From: Clostridia bacterium
GTDB lineage: Bacteria > Bacillota > Clostridia > Oscillospirales > CAG-272
DNA length: 64,000 nucleotides
NCBI GenBank assembly: GCA_017621475.1
Contig: JAGATA010000041.1
Span: 35,144 to 99,143 of the forward strand
Reading direction: 5' to 3'
Positions 43,882-52,911 of the stretch are shown in pieces; within the stretch, counting starts at the first letter, position 1; every line of letters begins with the position of its first letter. The position numbers and the translations under genes were made by a program. The notes under the pieces are model-generated. The model was not told the DNA's origin. It saw only the letters and a list, made by a program, of their open reading frames with translations, and did not search any database.

Positions 43882-44693
43882 ACAAGCGTCGCCTCCGAAT
43901 CTTCAGTTTCAAGGCGATTGAATATCACCATTGTAATAATGACCACGACCATAAGGAGCAAGGACGTTGCGCTTCCGTAGTTGAGGTTGTACGCGCTGTT
44001 GAACTGCACAGAGATAAGGTCGCCTATAAGGTAGTTATCGCTGCCGCCGAGAAGTCCGGAAATAACAAAGGTACTTACGGAAGGAACAAACACCATAGTA
44101 ATACCGGAAACGATGCCGGGAACGCTCAAAGGCAATATAACGCTTTTATGTGTCTGAAGCGTATTCGCGCCAAGGTCCGCCGCGGCTTCGATAACTCTGG
44201 AATCTATCTTCGTCATAATGGAGTAGAGGGGGAGTATCATATAAGGCAAATAGTTATACACCATACCGAATATTACCGCACCCTCTGTATTTATCATCTG
44301 CAATGGTTCAAGCCCGAGCTTCATAAGAAGCGTATTTATAACGCCGTTATCCTCTATAAGCGCGGAAAGCGCGTGCGTGCGCAGAAGGAAGTTCATCCAC
44401 ATGGGGAGCATAACGAGCATTATCATCATCTTCTGCTTGCTGTAAGACTTGCGAGAAACGTAATATGCAAAGGGGTATGCCGCAACAAGGCATATCGCCG
44501 TGGATATTGCCGCAAGATATATGCTCTTTACAAGCGTGGGGATATGATATGCGGATTTTTTGATATACTCAAGCGTAAAGCTTCCGCTTCCGTCCGTGAA
44601 AGCGAAGTACACTATCATACAAAGGGGAATCACGGTGAAGGCTATCATCCATACGATATAAGGGTAGGATGCCCATCTTGCTTTCATTTTCAT
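43878..44693 (-). CDS. potB: spermidine/putrescine ABC transporter permease
   Basis: A 271-residue membrane subunit with six helices. The EAA loop [24 protein letters not shown] and the segments [21 protein letters not shown] and [19 protein letters not shown] are standard PotB features (each shown in short parts). Its start overlaps the potA stop by four bases and its stop overlaps the potC start by four, so the permease pair is translated in balance. It forms a heterodimer with PotC and works with PotA and PotD in polyamine import. Confidence 0.95.
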   Translation of the reverse strand: MKMKARWASYPYIVWMIAFTVIPLCMIVYFAFTDGSGSFTLEYIKKSAYHIPTLVKSIYLAAISTAICLVAAYPFAYYVSRKSYSKQKMMIMLVMLPMWMNFLLRTHALSALIEDNGVINTLLMKLGLEPLQMINTEGAVIFGMVYNYLPYMILPLYSIMTKIDSRVIEAAADLGANTLQTHKSVILPLSVPGIVSGITMVFVPSVSTFVISGLLGGSDNYLIGDLISVQFNSAYNLNYGSATSLLLMVVVIITMVIFNRLETEDSEATLV

Positions 44694-46297
44694 TTGGCGT
44701 CCCCACCTTCTTCATCGGGGTCTTCCGTATCCTGAAGCGACCAGCCGCTCTTTTTCATAATGTGGATATTATCGGGGTCGATATAAAGTCCGACAAACGT
44801 ATCCACAGGGGTTACTGTTGTAGACTGCACTATCCAGAGTCTGCCGCTGTCGGGTTTGAGTTTTACTGTATGTGTTACGGGCTTGCCGTCCTGTACGGGG
44901 GTGAAGTGCGCGTAAAGCGTATGGTTTTCGTATTCGAGAAGCGGGTTGCCGCTTTCGGCTCTCATACCTCCCGAAACCTTTGTAAACCAGCCCGCAAAAA
45001 CATAGCCTTCACGTTCTTCGGGTGTGGGAAGCTCGCCGTAAACGCCGTTTTCGCAGTACATATCGTCGAAGCTATCGTCCGTTTCGGGGGATTCAAAGTA
45101 AACCTTGTATTCTGTTCCCTCTTCATAAACGGGGGCCTCAACAAGCTTGCCGGATCTTTCTCCGTAGGAAGTCCAATGCGCGTAAAGTTTGTGGGGCATA
45201 TTTTTGTAGATGGAGCTGTAAGACTCTATCTTCTGTCCCCCTACAGGCTTCGTGTACCAGCCTTCAAACTCAAAATCACAGTTTGTTGGCGTGGGAAGTT
45301 CGCCGTACGCACCGTTTTCGGGAATTTCCACAGTTTCCGTGGAAACCTTGCCGGAGCGAAGCGCCACTTCCATTTCATAATGAACGCCCTTGAAAGTCAC
45401 GTTTACGACCTTGCCGCAGATAACGTCGCCGGAAGGTGCACCGAGCTTAATATCCTCGGGGCGGATAACAACGTCAACGTTTTCGTTCTTTTCAAAGCCT
45501 TTGTCAACGCATTTATGCTTTCTGCCGCCAAAGGAAACGGAGAAATCCGCGTTCATCATACCGGGTATGATGTTGGATTGACCGATAAAGTCCGCCGTGA
45601 AAGCGTTCACGGGTTCGTTATAAATATCCTGCGGCGTGCCTATCTGCTGAATAACGCCGCCGTTCATAACAACGACGGTATCGCTCATAGTGAGCGCTTC
45701 TTCCTGGTCGTGCGTTACGTAGATAAACGTAATGCCCAGGCGTTTTTGTATCTTTTTAAGCTCTATCTGCATCTCCTTGCGAAGCTTTAAGTCGAGCGCG
45801 CCGAGCGGCTCGTCAAGAAGAAGCACTTTCGGCTTGTTTGCAAGCGCACGCGCAATGGCAACGCGCTGCTGCTGACCGCCGGAAAGAAGATCCACGCTTC
45901 TGGATTCAAAACCTTCAAGGTTTACCATAGCAAGCATTTCGCGAACGCGCTTTGCGATCTCCTCTTCCGGTGTTTTGGAAAGGCGCAGACCGAAAGCGAT
46001 GTTTTCATAAACGTCGAGATGGGGGAAGAGCGCATATTTCTGAAAGACCGTATTAAGCTGTCTTTTGTGCGGGGGAAGATTATTTATCTTTTTGCCCAGG
46101 AAGTTGACATCTCCCTCATCCGGTGTGACAAAGCCGCCGATTATACGAAGCGTCGTTGTCTTGCCGCAGCCCGAAGGGCCCAAAAACGTAACGAACTCCT
46201 TATCGTGGATCTCAAGATTGATGGAGTCCAGGATAGTTTCGCCGTTATAGCTTTTTGAAATGTTTTTAAGTTCAATAATAACCGGATTGTTGCTCAT
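44690..46297 (-). CDS. potA: spermidine/putrescine ABC transporter ATPase carrying two InlB/Flg_new-type repeats
   Basis: A 535-residue ATPase, against about 350-380 for usual PotA. Residues 1-240 are a normal ATPase: Walker A GPSGCGKT (40-47), Q-loop near 85, signature LSGGQQQ (138-144), Walker B LLLDEP (159-164) and H-loop H196. The TOBE/regulatory part begins at about 275 ([11 protein letters not shown]) and ends at about 515 ([16 protein letters not shown]). Between these lie two repeats of the Listeria-Bacteroides (Flg_new, InlB B-repeat) type, at about 330-376 and 419-467. Both read YGELPTP, then E/AGW-F/Y-TK, then a GG turn and a LYAH-W/F end. Those repeats are normally on surface proteins; here they sit in a cytosolic ATPase. 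The frame is continuous and overlaps potB by four bases, so it is not a fusion artefact of a frameshift. Confidence 0.93.
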   Translation of the reverse strand: MSNNPVIIELKNISKSYNGETILDSINLEIHDKEFVTFLGPSGCGKTTTLRIIGGFVTPDEGDVNFLGKKINNLPPHKRQLNTVFQKYALFPHLDVYENIAFGLRLSKTPEEEIAKRVREMLAMVNLEGFESRSVDLLSGGQQQRVAIARALANKPKVLLLDEPLGALDLKLRKEMQIELKKIQKRLGITFIYVTHDQEEALTMSDTVVVMNGGVIQQIGTPQDIYNEPVNAFTADFIGQSNIIPGMMNADFSVSFGGRKHKCVDKGFEKNENVDVVIRPEDIKLGAPSGDVICGKVVNVTFKGVHYEMEVALRSGKVSTETVEIPENGAYGELPTPTNCDFEFEGWYTKPVGGQKIESYSSIYKNMPHKLYAHWTSYGERSGKLVEAPVYEEGTEYKVYFESPETDDSFDDMYCENGVYGELPTPEEREGYVFAGWFTKVSGGMRAESGNPLLEYENHTLYAHFTPVQDGKPVTHTVKLKPDSGRLWIVQSTTVTPVDTFVGLYIDPDNIHIMKKSGWSLQDTEDPDEEGGDAK

Positions 46298-46382
46298 TTT
46301 TTCCTCTCACTTTTTAATGTATTATATTTAATATATTACGTGCGCCGCAGCGCGAACGCGGAAAAGCCGCGTAAATTTAAAA

Positions 46383-46417
46383 AATGCACGGAAAAACCGA
46401 GTTTTTTTCCGTGCATT
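46383..46417 (-). promoter_or_regulatory. strong hairpin with T-tract upstream of potA (terminator or attenuator)
   Basis: AATGCACGGAAAAA pairs with TTTTTCCGTGCATT around a short loop, then a T-run on the minus strand. It is about 90 bases before the potA ATG. It may end readthrough from spoIIE, or act as an attenuator in the potA leader. The remaining 46418-46665 holds no gene. A weak TATAAT between the hairpin and potA (about 46327) would favour the first reading. Confidence 0.6.
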
Positions 46418-46665
46418 AAAAAGTGCCGTGAATATTCAAAAAAACATTCTGACAGAGGATAAGAAAAGTTCCTCTTATTCACGAGGGAATTATAGCAGAT
46501 TATTTAATAAAATGCAATATATTTTGCAAAAAAATCTTGTAAAAATCCAAATTATTCGTGATTAGGCGTGTTTTGCCCAAAATAAATCCATTTAATATCG
46601 GATTTTCTCCGTTTTGGTACATTATCCTTTAAAAATCTCCGATTTTTCCTAAAAGAAGAAAAGCG

Positions 46666-49029
46666 TTATTTTGCCTTTTTGATTTTGTAAACGCAAATGC
46701 TTACATCGTCTGCGCGTTTGCCCCTGTAATTCACTTCGGAAAGGAGTTTTTCCGCCAATTTGCAAGCATCAAGACGCCATTCGTGCTCCAAAAATTCCGC
46801 AAGGCGCATTTCGCACTCTTCTTCCCCTATTTCCGTGTCGGTACACGCACCGTCGGAGCACATAACGATGACATCCCCCTCGCAAAGGGAAAATTCCGTG
46901 ATCTCTGCGTTGACCTCTGACAAGATGCCAAGCGGCACAGTTCCCGAGGCTATTTTGAAAACGTCACCGCGGCGAACTATATAGGAGGCGGAAGCGCCGC
47001 TTTTCACAAAGCAAGCCTTACCCTCAAGAAGGTCTATTTCCAAAAGATCCACCGTGGAAAAGCATTCCGTGTTTTTATTGGAAATAAACATATTCAGCAT
47101 TTCAAGAGTCGTGGATTTTTTGTTTCCGAAGGAGAGCATCTGCGTAAGAAAGGTTTTGCAAAGCCCCGCCGTCGCTCCCGCGAGAGGACCGCTTCCCATT
47201 CCGTCGCAAATAAAGCCGTAGAAAAAATCTTCTCTTGATTCTGTAACGCCGAAAGCGTCCCCGCAGACCTTTTCCCCTTTTTTTGCACTCTGCCTGCCCG
47301 CGTACTCCACTTCAAAAGCACGCGTACGCTCCAACGTCATAGAAGCATTCGTTCCGTCCAGCGAATACGTCGGCAGAGTGAAAGAGCCGCCGCAAACGGC
47401 GGAGCATAGCGTGCGTATCTCCTGCGCGGAAGCTCCGGAACGCAATATCTCGCGCCCCGTTGCGATGATGTACTTCTTTCGCTCACCGCACACAACAAGA
47501 TTTTCGCAGATTATTCCCGAATTTTCAAATGCCGCAAAAAGGCTTCCCGTTGCCGCCTTATCCACGGCATAAGCCGTTTCGCTTTTCGCAACGGTGTCCG
47601 CAATTATCTTTGCCGCCGCGCTGTAATCGAAAGCAAAAATATGCGTTTTATCTCTGTTTGCACTTTCGCGTATGAGCTTTGCGGTGCGCTCATTGATTTC
47701 TTTCACAATATCGTCTTTTTTAAGGCACCCAAAGCGCAAAACGTCCGTTTTCTTTGCGCTTCTGCCGCTTTTCATAATGCGCGCGGCAATGCTGTCCACA
47801 ATATCCTCTTCGCGCTCCTTTGCTTTTTTACATTCATTCGCGCGCGGACAATCCGCACAGTATTTCGCAAATACGTCGCGGCACATATCGGAAAGGCTCT
47901 GCTTGTCCGGTGTACGGAAGACCTCCGACATATTTTTTATCATAGAGGAAAGTGAAGAAAGCATCGCGGCGCGCTCCTGCGCGCGGCTTTCGTTCTCTTC
48001 ATCCTTTTTCTTTGCGATAATACCGCGAAGACGAAGCTCGCTTTTTTCACTCGTATCAAATGCCATATGCGGCAAAACATCGAGCTTTGATGCAATTACC
48101 ACTCCGATAGTTGCCAAAAGGATTTCCGAAAATACCGCAAAAAGGCCGTCCGCGCCGCCCGTATATAAAAGCGCGCAGGAAGCCCCAACAAGCGGTACCC
48201 CCGCCGCAATAAACGGCGAAAGATCATAAAATACACCTGCCGCAAGTCCTGCGAAAGCAAATATCACAGCATAGTCCCCGCCCGCCGCAAGACCGACAAG
48301 AAGCCCCGCAACCGCGGCTTTTGCTCCATCCCCTGAAAAACCGGTGCAAAGAGTTATGGCGTACGCTGCCAAAAGCCCCAAGTTTACTGAAAGGAAAGTC
48401 GCCCCGGAAAGAGCAAAGACCGCACAAAACACAAAGGCTGCTCCGCCTGCCGCCCCGGCACTCGTATTTTTAAACCTGATATCCCTTGCAAAAGAGAAAA
48501 GAAAAGTAAAAATAAGTAAAGAAAGTGTGAAAAAAGCTCCCGCAAAAAGGTCGTAAAACGTCCTTCCCGAAAGCGCCCGTACTATTGACCAAGCAAGCCC
48601 GAGCGCAAGCGATATTGCCGCCCTGCGCGAAATATCGTCGTTCAAAGAAAGCTTTTCAAGCGCGGTTTCGGGAGAAGCCTTTTCCCTTCCCTTTTTACCG
48701 CTGATATAAAAAGCATATCGAAGCGCCGCGCCGCTTACGCACAGCACGGTGGGAAGATATAGCCCGCCATGCGAATAAGAAACGGCAAGGCGCAAAAATA
48801 CGCCGAGCACGGTGCATATAACATACCTTTGCGCAGAGCAGGCGAGAACCACGGCAAGAGGATATGTATCAAACGGGAACTTTGCACCCGAAAACAAAAA
48901 TCCCGTAAAAACCGAGGCAAGTGCGTACAAGACCTTTCGCACGGTATGCGCGCGCGCCATCCTTTTTCTTTTTCTTCTGCGAACGAACGCCGCCGCAGAA
49001 TTATTGTTTTTCATTTTTTCGTCCGTCAT
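46666..49029 (-). CDS. spoIIE: stage II sporulation protein E (PP2C-type phosphatase)
   Basis: A 787-residue membrane phosphatase. It dephosphorylates SpoIIAA in the forespore and so activates sigma-F; it also takes part in polar septation. The N-terminal third has about ten hydrophobic helices. A middle regulatory part contains DMCRDVFAKYCADCPRANEC, a Cys-rich segment found in SpoIIE. The PP2C domain (about 560-785) shows EKVCGDAFGV, FFYGFICDGMGSGPLAGATAG and CEGDVIVMCSDGACTD. The length is close to the family (about 820). It is preceded by possible Spo0A boxes. It is not followed by the genes of the Bacillus spoIIE region. Confidence 0.95.
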   Translation of the reverse strand: MTDEKMKNNNSAAAFVRRRKRKRMARAHTVRKVLYALASVFTGFLFSGAKFPFDTYPLAVVLACSAQRYVICTVLGVFLRLAVSYSHGGLYLPTVLCVSGAALRYAFYISGKKGREKASPETALEKLSLNDDISRRAAISLALGLAWSIVRALSGRTFYDLFAGAFFTLSLLIFTFLFSFARDIRFKNTSAGAAGGAAFVFCAVFALSGATFLSVNLGLLAAYAITLCTGFSGDGAKAAVAGLLVGLAAGGDYAVIFAFAGLAAGVFYDLSPFIAAGVPLVGASCALLYTGGADGLFAVFSEILLATIGVVIASKLDVLPHMAFDTSEKSELRLRGIIAKKKDEENESRAQERAAMLSSLSSMIKNMSEVFRTPDKQSLSDMCRDVFAKYCADCPRANECKKAKEREEDIVDSIAARIMKSGRSAKKTDVLRFGCLKKDDIVKEINERTAKLIRESANRDKTHIFAFDYSAAAKIIADTVAKSETAYAVDKAATGSLFAAFENSGIICENLVVCGERKKYIIATGREILRSGASAQEIRTLCSAVCGGSFTLPTYSLDGTNASMTLERTRAFEVEYAGRQSAKKGEKVCGDAFGVTESREDFFYGFICDGMGSGPLAGATAGLCKTFLTQMLSFGNKKSTTLEMLNMFISNKNTECFSTVDLLEIDLLEGKACFVKSGASASYIVRRGDVFKIASGTVPLGILSEVNAEITEFSLCEGDVIVMCSDGACTDTEIGEEECEMRLAEFLEHEWRLDACKLAEKLLSEVNYRGKRADDVSICVYKIKKAK

Positions 49030-49105
49030 TTTTATAGATCCTTCATACGTTATTGGGGAAATAATTTACCTTGATTATATAATAGCGTACAAAGTGCGCG
49101 CAGTT

Positions 49106-49155
49106 TGCCGAAGCGCGGCGGCGGAAAATAATTCTTTGCCGCGATTTTTGCCGAA
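49106..49155. promoter_or_regulatory. possible Spo0A boxes upstream of spoIIE
   Basis: TGCCGAA occurs at 49106-49112 and again at 49149-49155, both fitting the TGNCGAA consensus, 77-126 bases before the spoIIE ATG. A TATAAT lies between them and the gene on the minus strand. Spo0A control of spoIIE is known in Bacillus. The motif is short and the match may be chance. The rest of 49030-49210 shows only a small GCAAGAAC/GTTCTTGC palindrome. Confidence 0.35.
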
Positions 49156-49211
49156 GGCGAAAACAAAAGCAAGAACGCGATGTGTTCTTGCAAAATTGAA
49201 TAGTTAGCCGC

Positions 49212-49243
49212 ATAATAAAAAACGCTCTTGCGAGCGTTTTTTA
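49212..49243 (-). terminator. intrinsic terminator of the aminotransferase gene
   Basis: ATAATAAAAAACGCTC and its complement around TTGC, directly after the stop codon. Confidence 0.88.
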
Positions 49244-50461
49244 TTATGCCTGTTTGTATCCATCGAGGAACGCGCCGATCTTTCTTATAGCCTCGCGCAT
49301 TTCCTGTGCCTCGGGAAGCATTACTATACGGAAATGATCGGGATCCTTCCAGTCAAAGCCGCTTCCGGGAACGAGAAGTATATTTGTCGCGTGCAAAAGA
49401 TCTGCCGCGAATTTTTTATCGCTTGTAATATTGAACTTTTTAACGTCAAGCTTCGGAAAGATGTAGAAAGCACCGCTGTTTTTTACAAAAGATATACCGT
49501 CTATCTTAGCAAGCTCGGAGCAGGTAGCCTCTCTCTGTTCGTATATTCTGCCTCCGGGAGCAACCATAGAGCGTGGAGTTTCCATATCAGCCATCGCTGC
49601 GGGAATAATGAGCTGTGCAAGCGTGTTCGCGCAAAGGCGCATAGACGTAAGCTGAATTATGCCCTTTTTATAATCCGCAGTGAGGTGTTCGGGGCCGCTG
49701 ATTATCATCCAGCCGCAACGGTAACCGCAAAGGCAGTGGGATTTGGAAAGACCGTTCATCGTAACAACGGGGATGTCGGGTGCAAGCTTTGCCATGGAGG
49801 TGTGCTGTTTTCCGTCCATAACAAGGCGGTCATATATTTCATCGGAGAAGATAAGAAGCTCGTGCTCGCGTGCGATATCCGCAATCTTCAAGAGTATTTC
49901 TTCGGGATAGAGCGCACCTGTGGGGTTGTTGGGGTTTATGATAACGATAGCGCGGGTTCTGTCCGTAATTTTAGAGCGAATGTCGTCAATATCGGGGTAC
50001 CAATCGGACTTTTCGTCGCAAACGTAATACACGGGGTTCGCACCCGTAAGGTGGACCGTGTTGCCCCAGAGGGAGTAGCTAGGCGTGGGAACGAGTATTT
50101 CATCGCCCGCGTTGAGAAGCGGCATAAGCGCAAAGGAAACGACCTCACTTACACCGTTGCCGATGAAAACGTCATCGGGTGTGATGCCCACAAGCCCTTT
50201 TGTCTTGTGGTATTCGCATATAGCTTGTCTTGCATCAGGCATCCCCTTGAAGTCACAATAGCCAACGCCTCTTTCTTCGTGACCCTCGATAGCCTTTCTT
50301 ATGCTTTCGGGAAGACCGAAACCGAACGTCGCGGGGTTTCCCGTATTGAGTTTTAATACGTTTATTCCGCGCTTCTGCATTTCCATTGCTTCAACGAACA
50401 ATGGGCCTCTGATGTCGGAATGTACGTTTATCATTCTATCTGCAACTTTTATAGCGTTCAT
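49244..50461 (-). CDS. PLP-dependent aminotransferase (alanine/aspartate type, AlaA-like)
   Basis: A 405-residue class I/II aminotransferase. Visible parts are KLNTGNPATFGFGLP near the N-terminus, IIINPNNPTGALYP (as VIINPNNPTGALYPEE), the FSDEIYDRL segment, the PLP Lys in TMNGLSKSHCLCGYRCGWM and the tail RIVMLPEAQEM (FRIVMLP). The GNPATFGF start and the SKSHC motif place it in the AlaA group, which transfers the amino group between alanine or similar donors and 2-oxoglutarate. Exact substrates are not fixed by sequence. It has a clear sigma-A promoter and its own terminator, so it is monocistronic. Confidence 0.92.
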   Translation of the reverse strand: MNAIKVADRMINVHSDIRGPLFVEAMEMQKRGINVLKLNTGNPATFGFGLPESIRKAIEGHEERGVGYCDFKGMPDARQAICEYHKTKGLVGITPDDVFIGNGVSEVVSFALMPLLNAGDEILVPTPSYSLWGNTVHLTGANPVYYVCDEKSDWYPDIDDIRSKITDRTRAIVIINPNNPTGALYPEEILLKIADIAREHELLIFSDEIYDRLVMDGKQHTSMAKLAPDIPVVTMNGLSKSHCLCGYRCGWMIISGPEHLTADYKKGIIQLTSMRLCANTLAQLIIPAAMADMETPRSMVAPGGRIYEQREATCSELAKIDGISFVKNSGAFYIFPKLDVKKFNITSDKKFAADLLHATNILLVPGSGFDWKDPDHFRIVMLPEAQEMREAIRKIGAFLDGYKQA

Positions 50462-50497
50462 ATTCTGCTCCGTATCGTAAGTGATTATTGTCTAATC

Positions 50498-50526
50498 ATT
50501 ATAACATAAATATATTGTATAGTCAA
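50498..50526 (-). promoter_or_regulatory. sigma-A promoter of the aminotransferase gene
   Basis: Minus strand TTGACT (50521-50526), 17 bases, TATAAT (50498-50503). Confidence 0.8.
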
Positions 50527-50633
50527 ACATTTAATTTATAAATTATGACTTAATTTTATATCAAAAATATCTTTATTGTCAGAGCGAAAAAATGCTCCCA
50601 ACCATAGGTTGAATTTTCCCGAAAACGGCGTTA

Positions 50634-50662
50634 TTGTAAAAGAGCCGTGGTTTTGGTATAAT
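50634..50662 (+). promoter_or_regulatory. sigma-A promoter of the XRE-TPR gene
   Basis: TTGTAA (50634-50639), 17 bases, TATAAT (50657-50662); the gene starts 46 bases later. Confidence 0.65.
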
Positions 50663-50708
50663 TTAAGTGTAAGATATTACGGCAAAACAAAGTGAAAGGG
50701 TGAAAAAT

Positions 50709-51677
50709 ATGACCATCAACCTCGGCGCAAAGATACGCGAGCTTCGCAAGAAAAAGGAGCTGACGCAGGAGGAGCTTGCGGAAAAGCTTAATATATCTTC
50801 CCAAGCTGTTTCAAAATGGGAAAACGGCACCTGCTACCCAGATATGGCTCAAATACCAATCATTGCAAGCTTTTTCGGCGTGAGCCTTGACGAGCTTTTT
50901 AACTATGACAAAGCACAGCTCGATGAAAAGATAGATAAGATAATACAAAAAGCGGGCAAATATTTTTGGGGCGTGCCCGAAAAATGCAAGGAGATATACC
51001 TTGAGGCGCTGAAAGAATATCCCTCCAACGAAAGACTTCTTGCGGAGCTTACCGACGTTTACATGACCCACGGGCCGAAAGAAAAAGCAAAGCCGCTTGC
51101 AGCGCAGCTTTCGGAAGAGGCGCAGGACGTTTTCATCAAATGCCGCGCAAAAGAAAACCTTGCCGAGCTTTATCTTGACGAGGATAACTACGAAAAAGCA
51201 AAAGAGATAATAGACTCCCTGCCCGTTATGTACCCGTATATGCTCTGTGATAAGATGCGAAAATCCGCCCGCCATCTGCGCGGCAAGGACCGCCTTGAAT
51301 GGGCAAAGGAATGGAAGATATGCGAAATACAGGAGCTTTACATCGCCTGCGATATGGAGGGTATGGGCTATTTTGAAACGGAGCAATACGAAAAAGCGCT
51401 AGAATCTTTTTCCCAGCGCAGGCGCGTGACAGAAATGTTTATGCGGTCGGAAGATATATTTTACGAAAGCTACCTTTGGGACGGGATGCAGACCCACCAT
51501 TATTGCTCTTACCTGCGTGAAGCCTCTTGTCTTTTAAAGCTTGGGCGCAAGGACCAGGCAAAAGAAAAAGCGGAGCGTGCAAAATATATCATAACGCACG
51601 CTTGGACTAAAAAAGACGGCTCCGCTGACTATTTTGACGAGAAGACCGCTTTCTATTTCCGAAAATATTACCGCTAA
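50709..51677 (+). CDS. XRE family regulator with C-terminal TPR-like helices
   Basis: A 322-residue regulator. The N-terminal HTH is clear: LGAKIRELRKKKELTQEELA, LNISSQAVSKWENGTCYPD, with the Q-A-V-S-K-W-E-N-G recognition helix. The remaining 250 residues form helical pairs (AENLAELYLDEDNYEKAKEI type, and EQYEKALESFSQ) like the TPR domains of Rgg/PlcR-type and related gut-Clostridial regulators. Such domains often bind a peptide or other small ligand. I start at 50709, with GTG nine bases upstream serving as part of the RBS region. It lies beside the broken XRE-TPR and response-regulator pieces that mark the left border of the magnesium island. Confidence 0.88.
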   Translation: MTINLGAKIRELRKKKELTQEELAEKLNISSQAVSKWENGTCYPDMAQIPIIASFFGVSLDELFNYDKAQLDEKIDKIIQKAGKYFWGVPEKCKEIYLEALKEYPSNERLLAELTDVYMTHGPKEKAKPLAAQLSEEAQDVFIKCRAKENLAELYLDEDNYEKAKEIIDSLPVMYPYMLCDKMRKSARHLRGKDRLEWAKEWKICEIQELYIACDMEGMGYFETEQYEKALESFSQRRRVTEMFMRSEDIFYESYLWDGMQTHHYCSYLREASCLLKLGRKDQAKEKAERAKYIITHAWTKKDGSADYFDEKTAFYFRKYYR

Positions 51678-51720
51678 GCAGGTCTTGAGGAAATAGAGCC
51701 GTGCCCGCTGTAAACGAATT

Positions 51721-51748
51721 AAAAGCCGAGATTTCTCGGCTTTTTGCT
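51721..51748 (+). terminator. intrinsic terminator after the XRE-TPR gene
   Basis: AAAAGCCGAGA and its complement around a two-base loop, then T-rich. Confidence 0.8.
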
Positions 51749-51855
51749 TTTATCCGACAACCGTTTTATCCTACACGGCGTACGGGCGGTAGTCTGCTAA
51801 AATATTTTGATAAATCTCGTTTTCACGGTAGCAGTCAAAGCTGAACGGCGTTTTT

Positions 51856-52209
51856 TCAACATTTCAAAAAGCACCAAACGCCGTTGCACTTACAGCCGTC
51901 GTAAAGATTTCGCATATCGAAGGGATACCCACGAAGCAATACCGACGTATGCTCCACGGCCTCGTTCATACAACCGTCTATGGTTTTTTCGTGTTCAAAT
52001 GCCTTTCTCAAAGCGTCAAGTGCTTTTTCTGTTTCGCCCAAACGGCTGTAAATCTCCACAAGGTCTGTCACGGCTTCATAACGGTATTTGTCCAAATTAC
52101 ATTCCATTAAAATATACGAGCATAGATTTTCTACCTCTTTTTTATTCTGTTCAACATTTTTCTCATCCATCAAGGCAGAAACATACCAGGATATTATGCG
52201 AAAATCAAA
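51856..52209 (-). pseudogene. C-terminal fragment of an XRE-TPR regulator
   Basis: The frame reads RIISWYVSALMDEKN, then VENLCSYILMECNLDKYRYE and LVEIYSRLGETEKALDALRK. These are TPR-type helices as in XRE-TPR regulators, but there is no HTH and the frame begins abruptly at about 52209 (a stop lies just upstream). It is probably a remnant of the 3' end of a regulator gene. It lies at the left border of the magnesium island. A matching XRE N-terminus, cut after the HTH, lies at the right border (60850-60984) in the same orientation, so the two may be halves of one gene; the middle third would be missing. Confidence 0.6.
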
Positions 52210-52364
52210 TCAGTGGTGGTATCGTACTTTTTAATCAGTTCCATACCCTCGTAATAAGCGGTTATCTTTATTTCTTCGCCGGTTTCAGCGGCGTATTGAT
52301 TTAATAGACCTGTCAAGTATGCGACAAAATCTTTTTCGTCATCGAAAATTGCTATATGTATCAT
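52194..52364 (-). pseudogene. truncated response regulator (receiver domain start)
   Basis: The ATG at 52364 opens MIHIAIFDDEKDFVAYLTGL, with the paired Asp residues of a receiver domain (D-D-E-K), and continues to TTDLIFA. It then meets a stop at 52194, precisely where the phospho-acceptor strand (D-x-I-F-x-D) should continue. Only 56 residues remain of an expected 240 for a LytTR/AgrA-type regulator. It joins the TPR fragment without a gap, so this border has been rearranged at least once. Confidence 0.65.
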
Positions 52365-52479
52365 TTTTGTTCTCCCATACACCTGTATTCCATCAAATAT
52401 TATACCGTATTTTGAGCCTGTTCTCAATGGCAATTTGAGAAGAAACGGGAATAGGTTGCCCTACTCCCGTATAATGCGT

Positions 52480-52532
52480 TACTGTATAAGCGTGGTATTG
52501 TTATATCCGATATGGTATCTTTAATTATGGGA
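52480..52532. repeat. left imperfect direct repeat flanking the magnesium island
   Basis: Contains TAAGCGTGGTATT and ATGGTATCTTTAATTATGGGA. The right border at 60822-60863 has TAAGCGTGGGTTT and GTGGTATCTTTAACTTTGGGA in the same orientation. The two segments differ by spacing but share about 35 of 45 bases by eye. They could be attachment-site-like ends or leftovers of the same gene copied on both sides. Nothing coding is seen in 52434-52743. Confidence 0.45.
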
Positions 52533-52743
52533 CACCAATCAGTGACACCTCGTTTGTTTTAAGAAAAAATTTTGACAAGTTGCTGGCTCGGAAGTTCTAA
52601 TCGGCCAAAGTATCCGCCTTGCCATCTTTGTCGTTTTCCACCATCTCTACGAGCATCTCCAATTTGATTGCTTGGATCGTATTAGGCCGTATAGGAAATT
52701 TGAGCCTCATGGTTTATTATTCTTTCTTCATATTTGTTTCTGG

Positions 52744-52902
52744 CTATTTCGCGTCTGTTTTCGGCTTCATTGACCAAAACACGACATTCATTACAATGAC
52801 GATCAGTAAAACAACTGCCATTGCCACCCAAAAACCGATATTAAGACCAAGCCATTCGGTCGTTCCGAAAAGCGTCATCCAAATTTCTTTCCAGTTCATC
52901 AT
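52744..52902 (-). CDS. 52-residue single-pass membrane protein downstream of mgtA
   Basis: The ORF starts ATGATG (first ATG 52902, second 52899) behind GGAGG, nine bases after the mgtA stop. It reads MMNWKEIWMTLFGTTEWLGL, then a long hydrophobic helix (about residues 21-44) and ends KPKTDAK. From memory, similar small proteins follow magnesium P-type ATPases in Clostridia. It may be a small regulatory or stabilising subunit of the ATPase, comparable in place to MgtR or MgtS; this is inferred from position. It is intact, unlike the ATPase before it. Confidence 0.65.
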   Translation of the reverse strand: MMNWKEIWMTLFGTTEWLGLNIGFWVAMAVVLLIVIVMNVVFWSMKPKTDAK

Positions 52903-52911
52903 TGCACCTCC

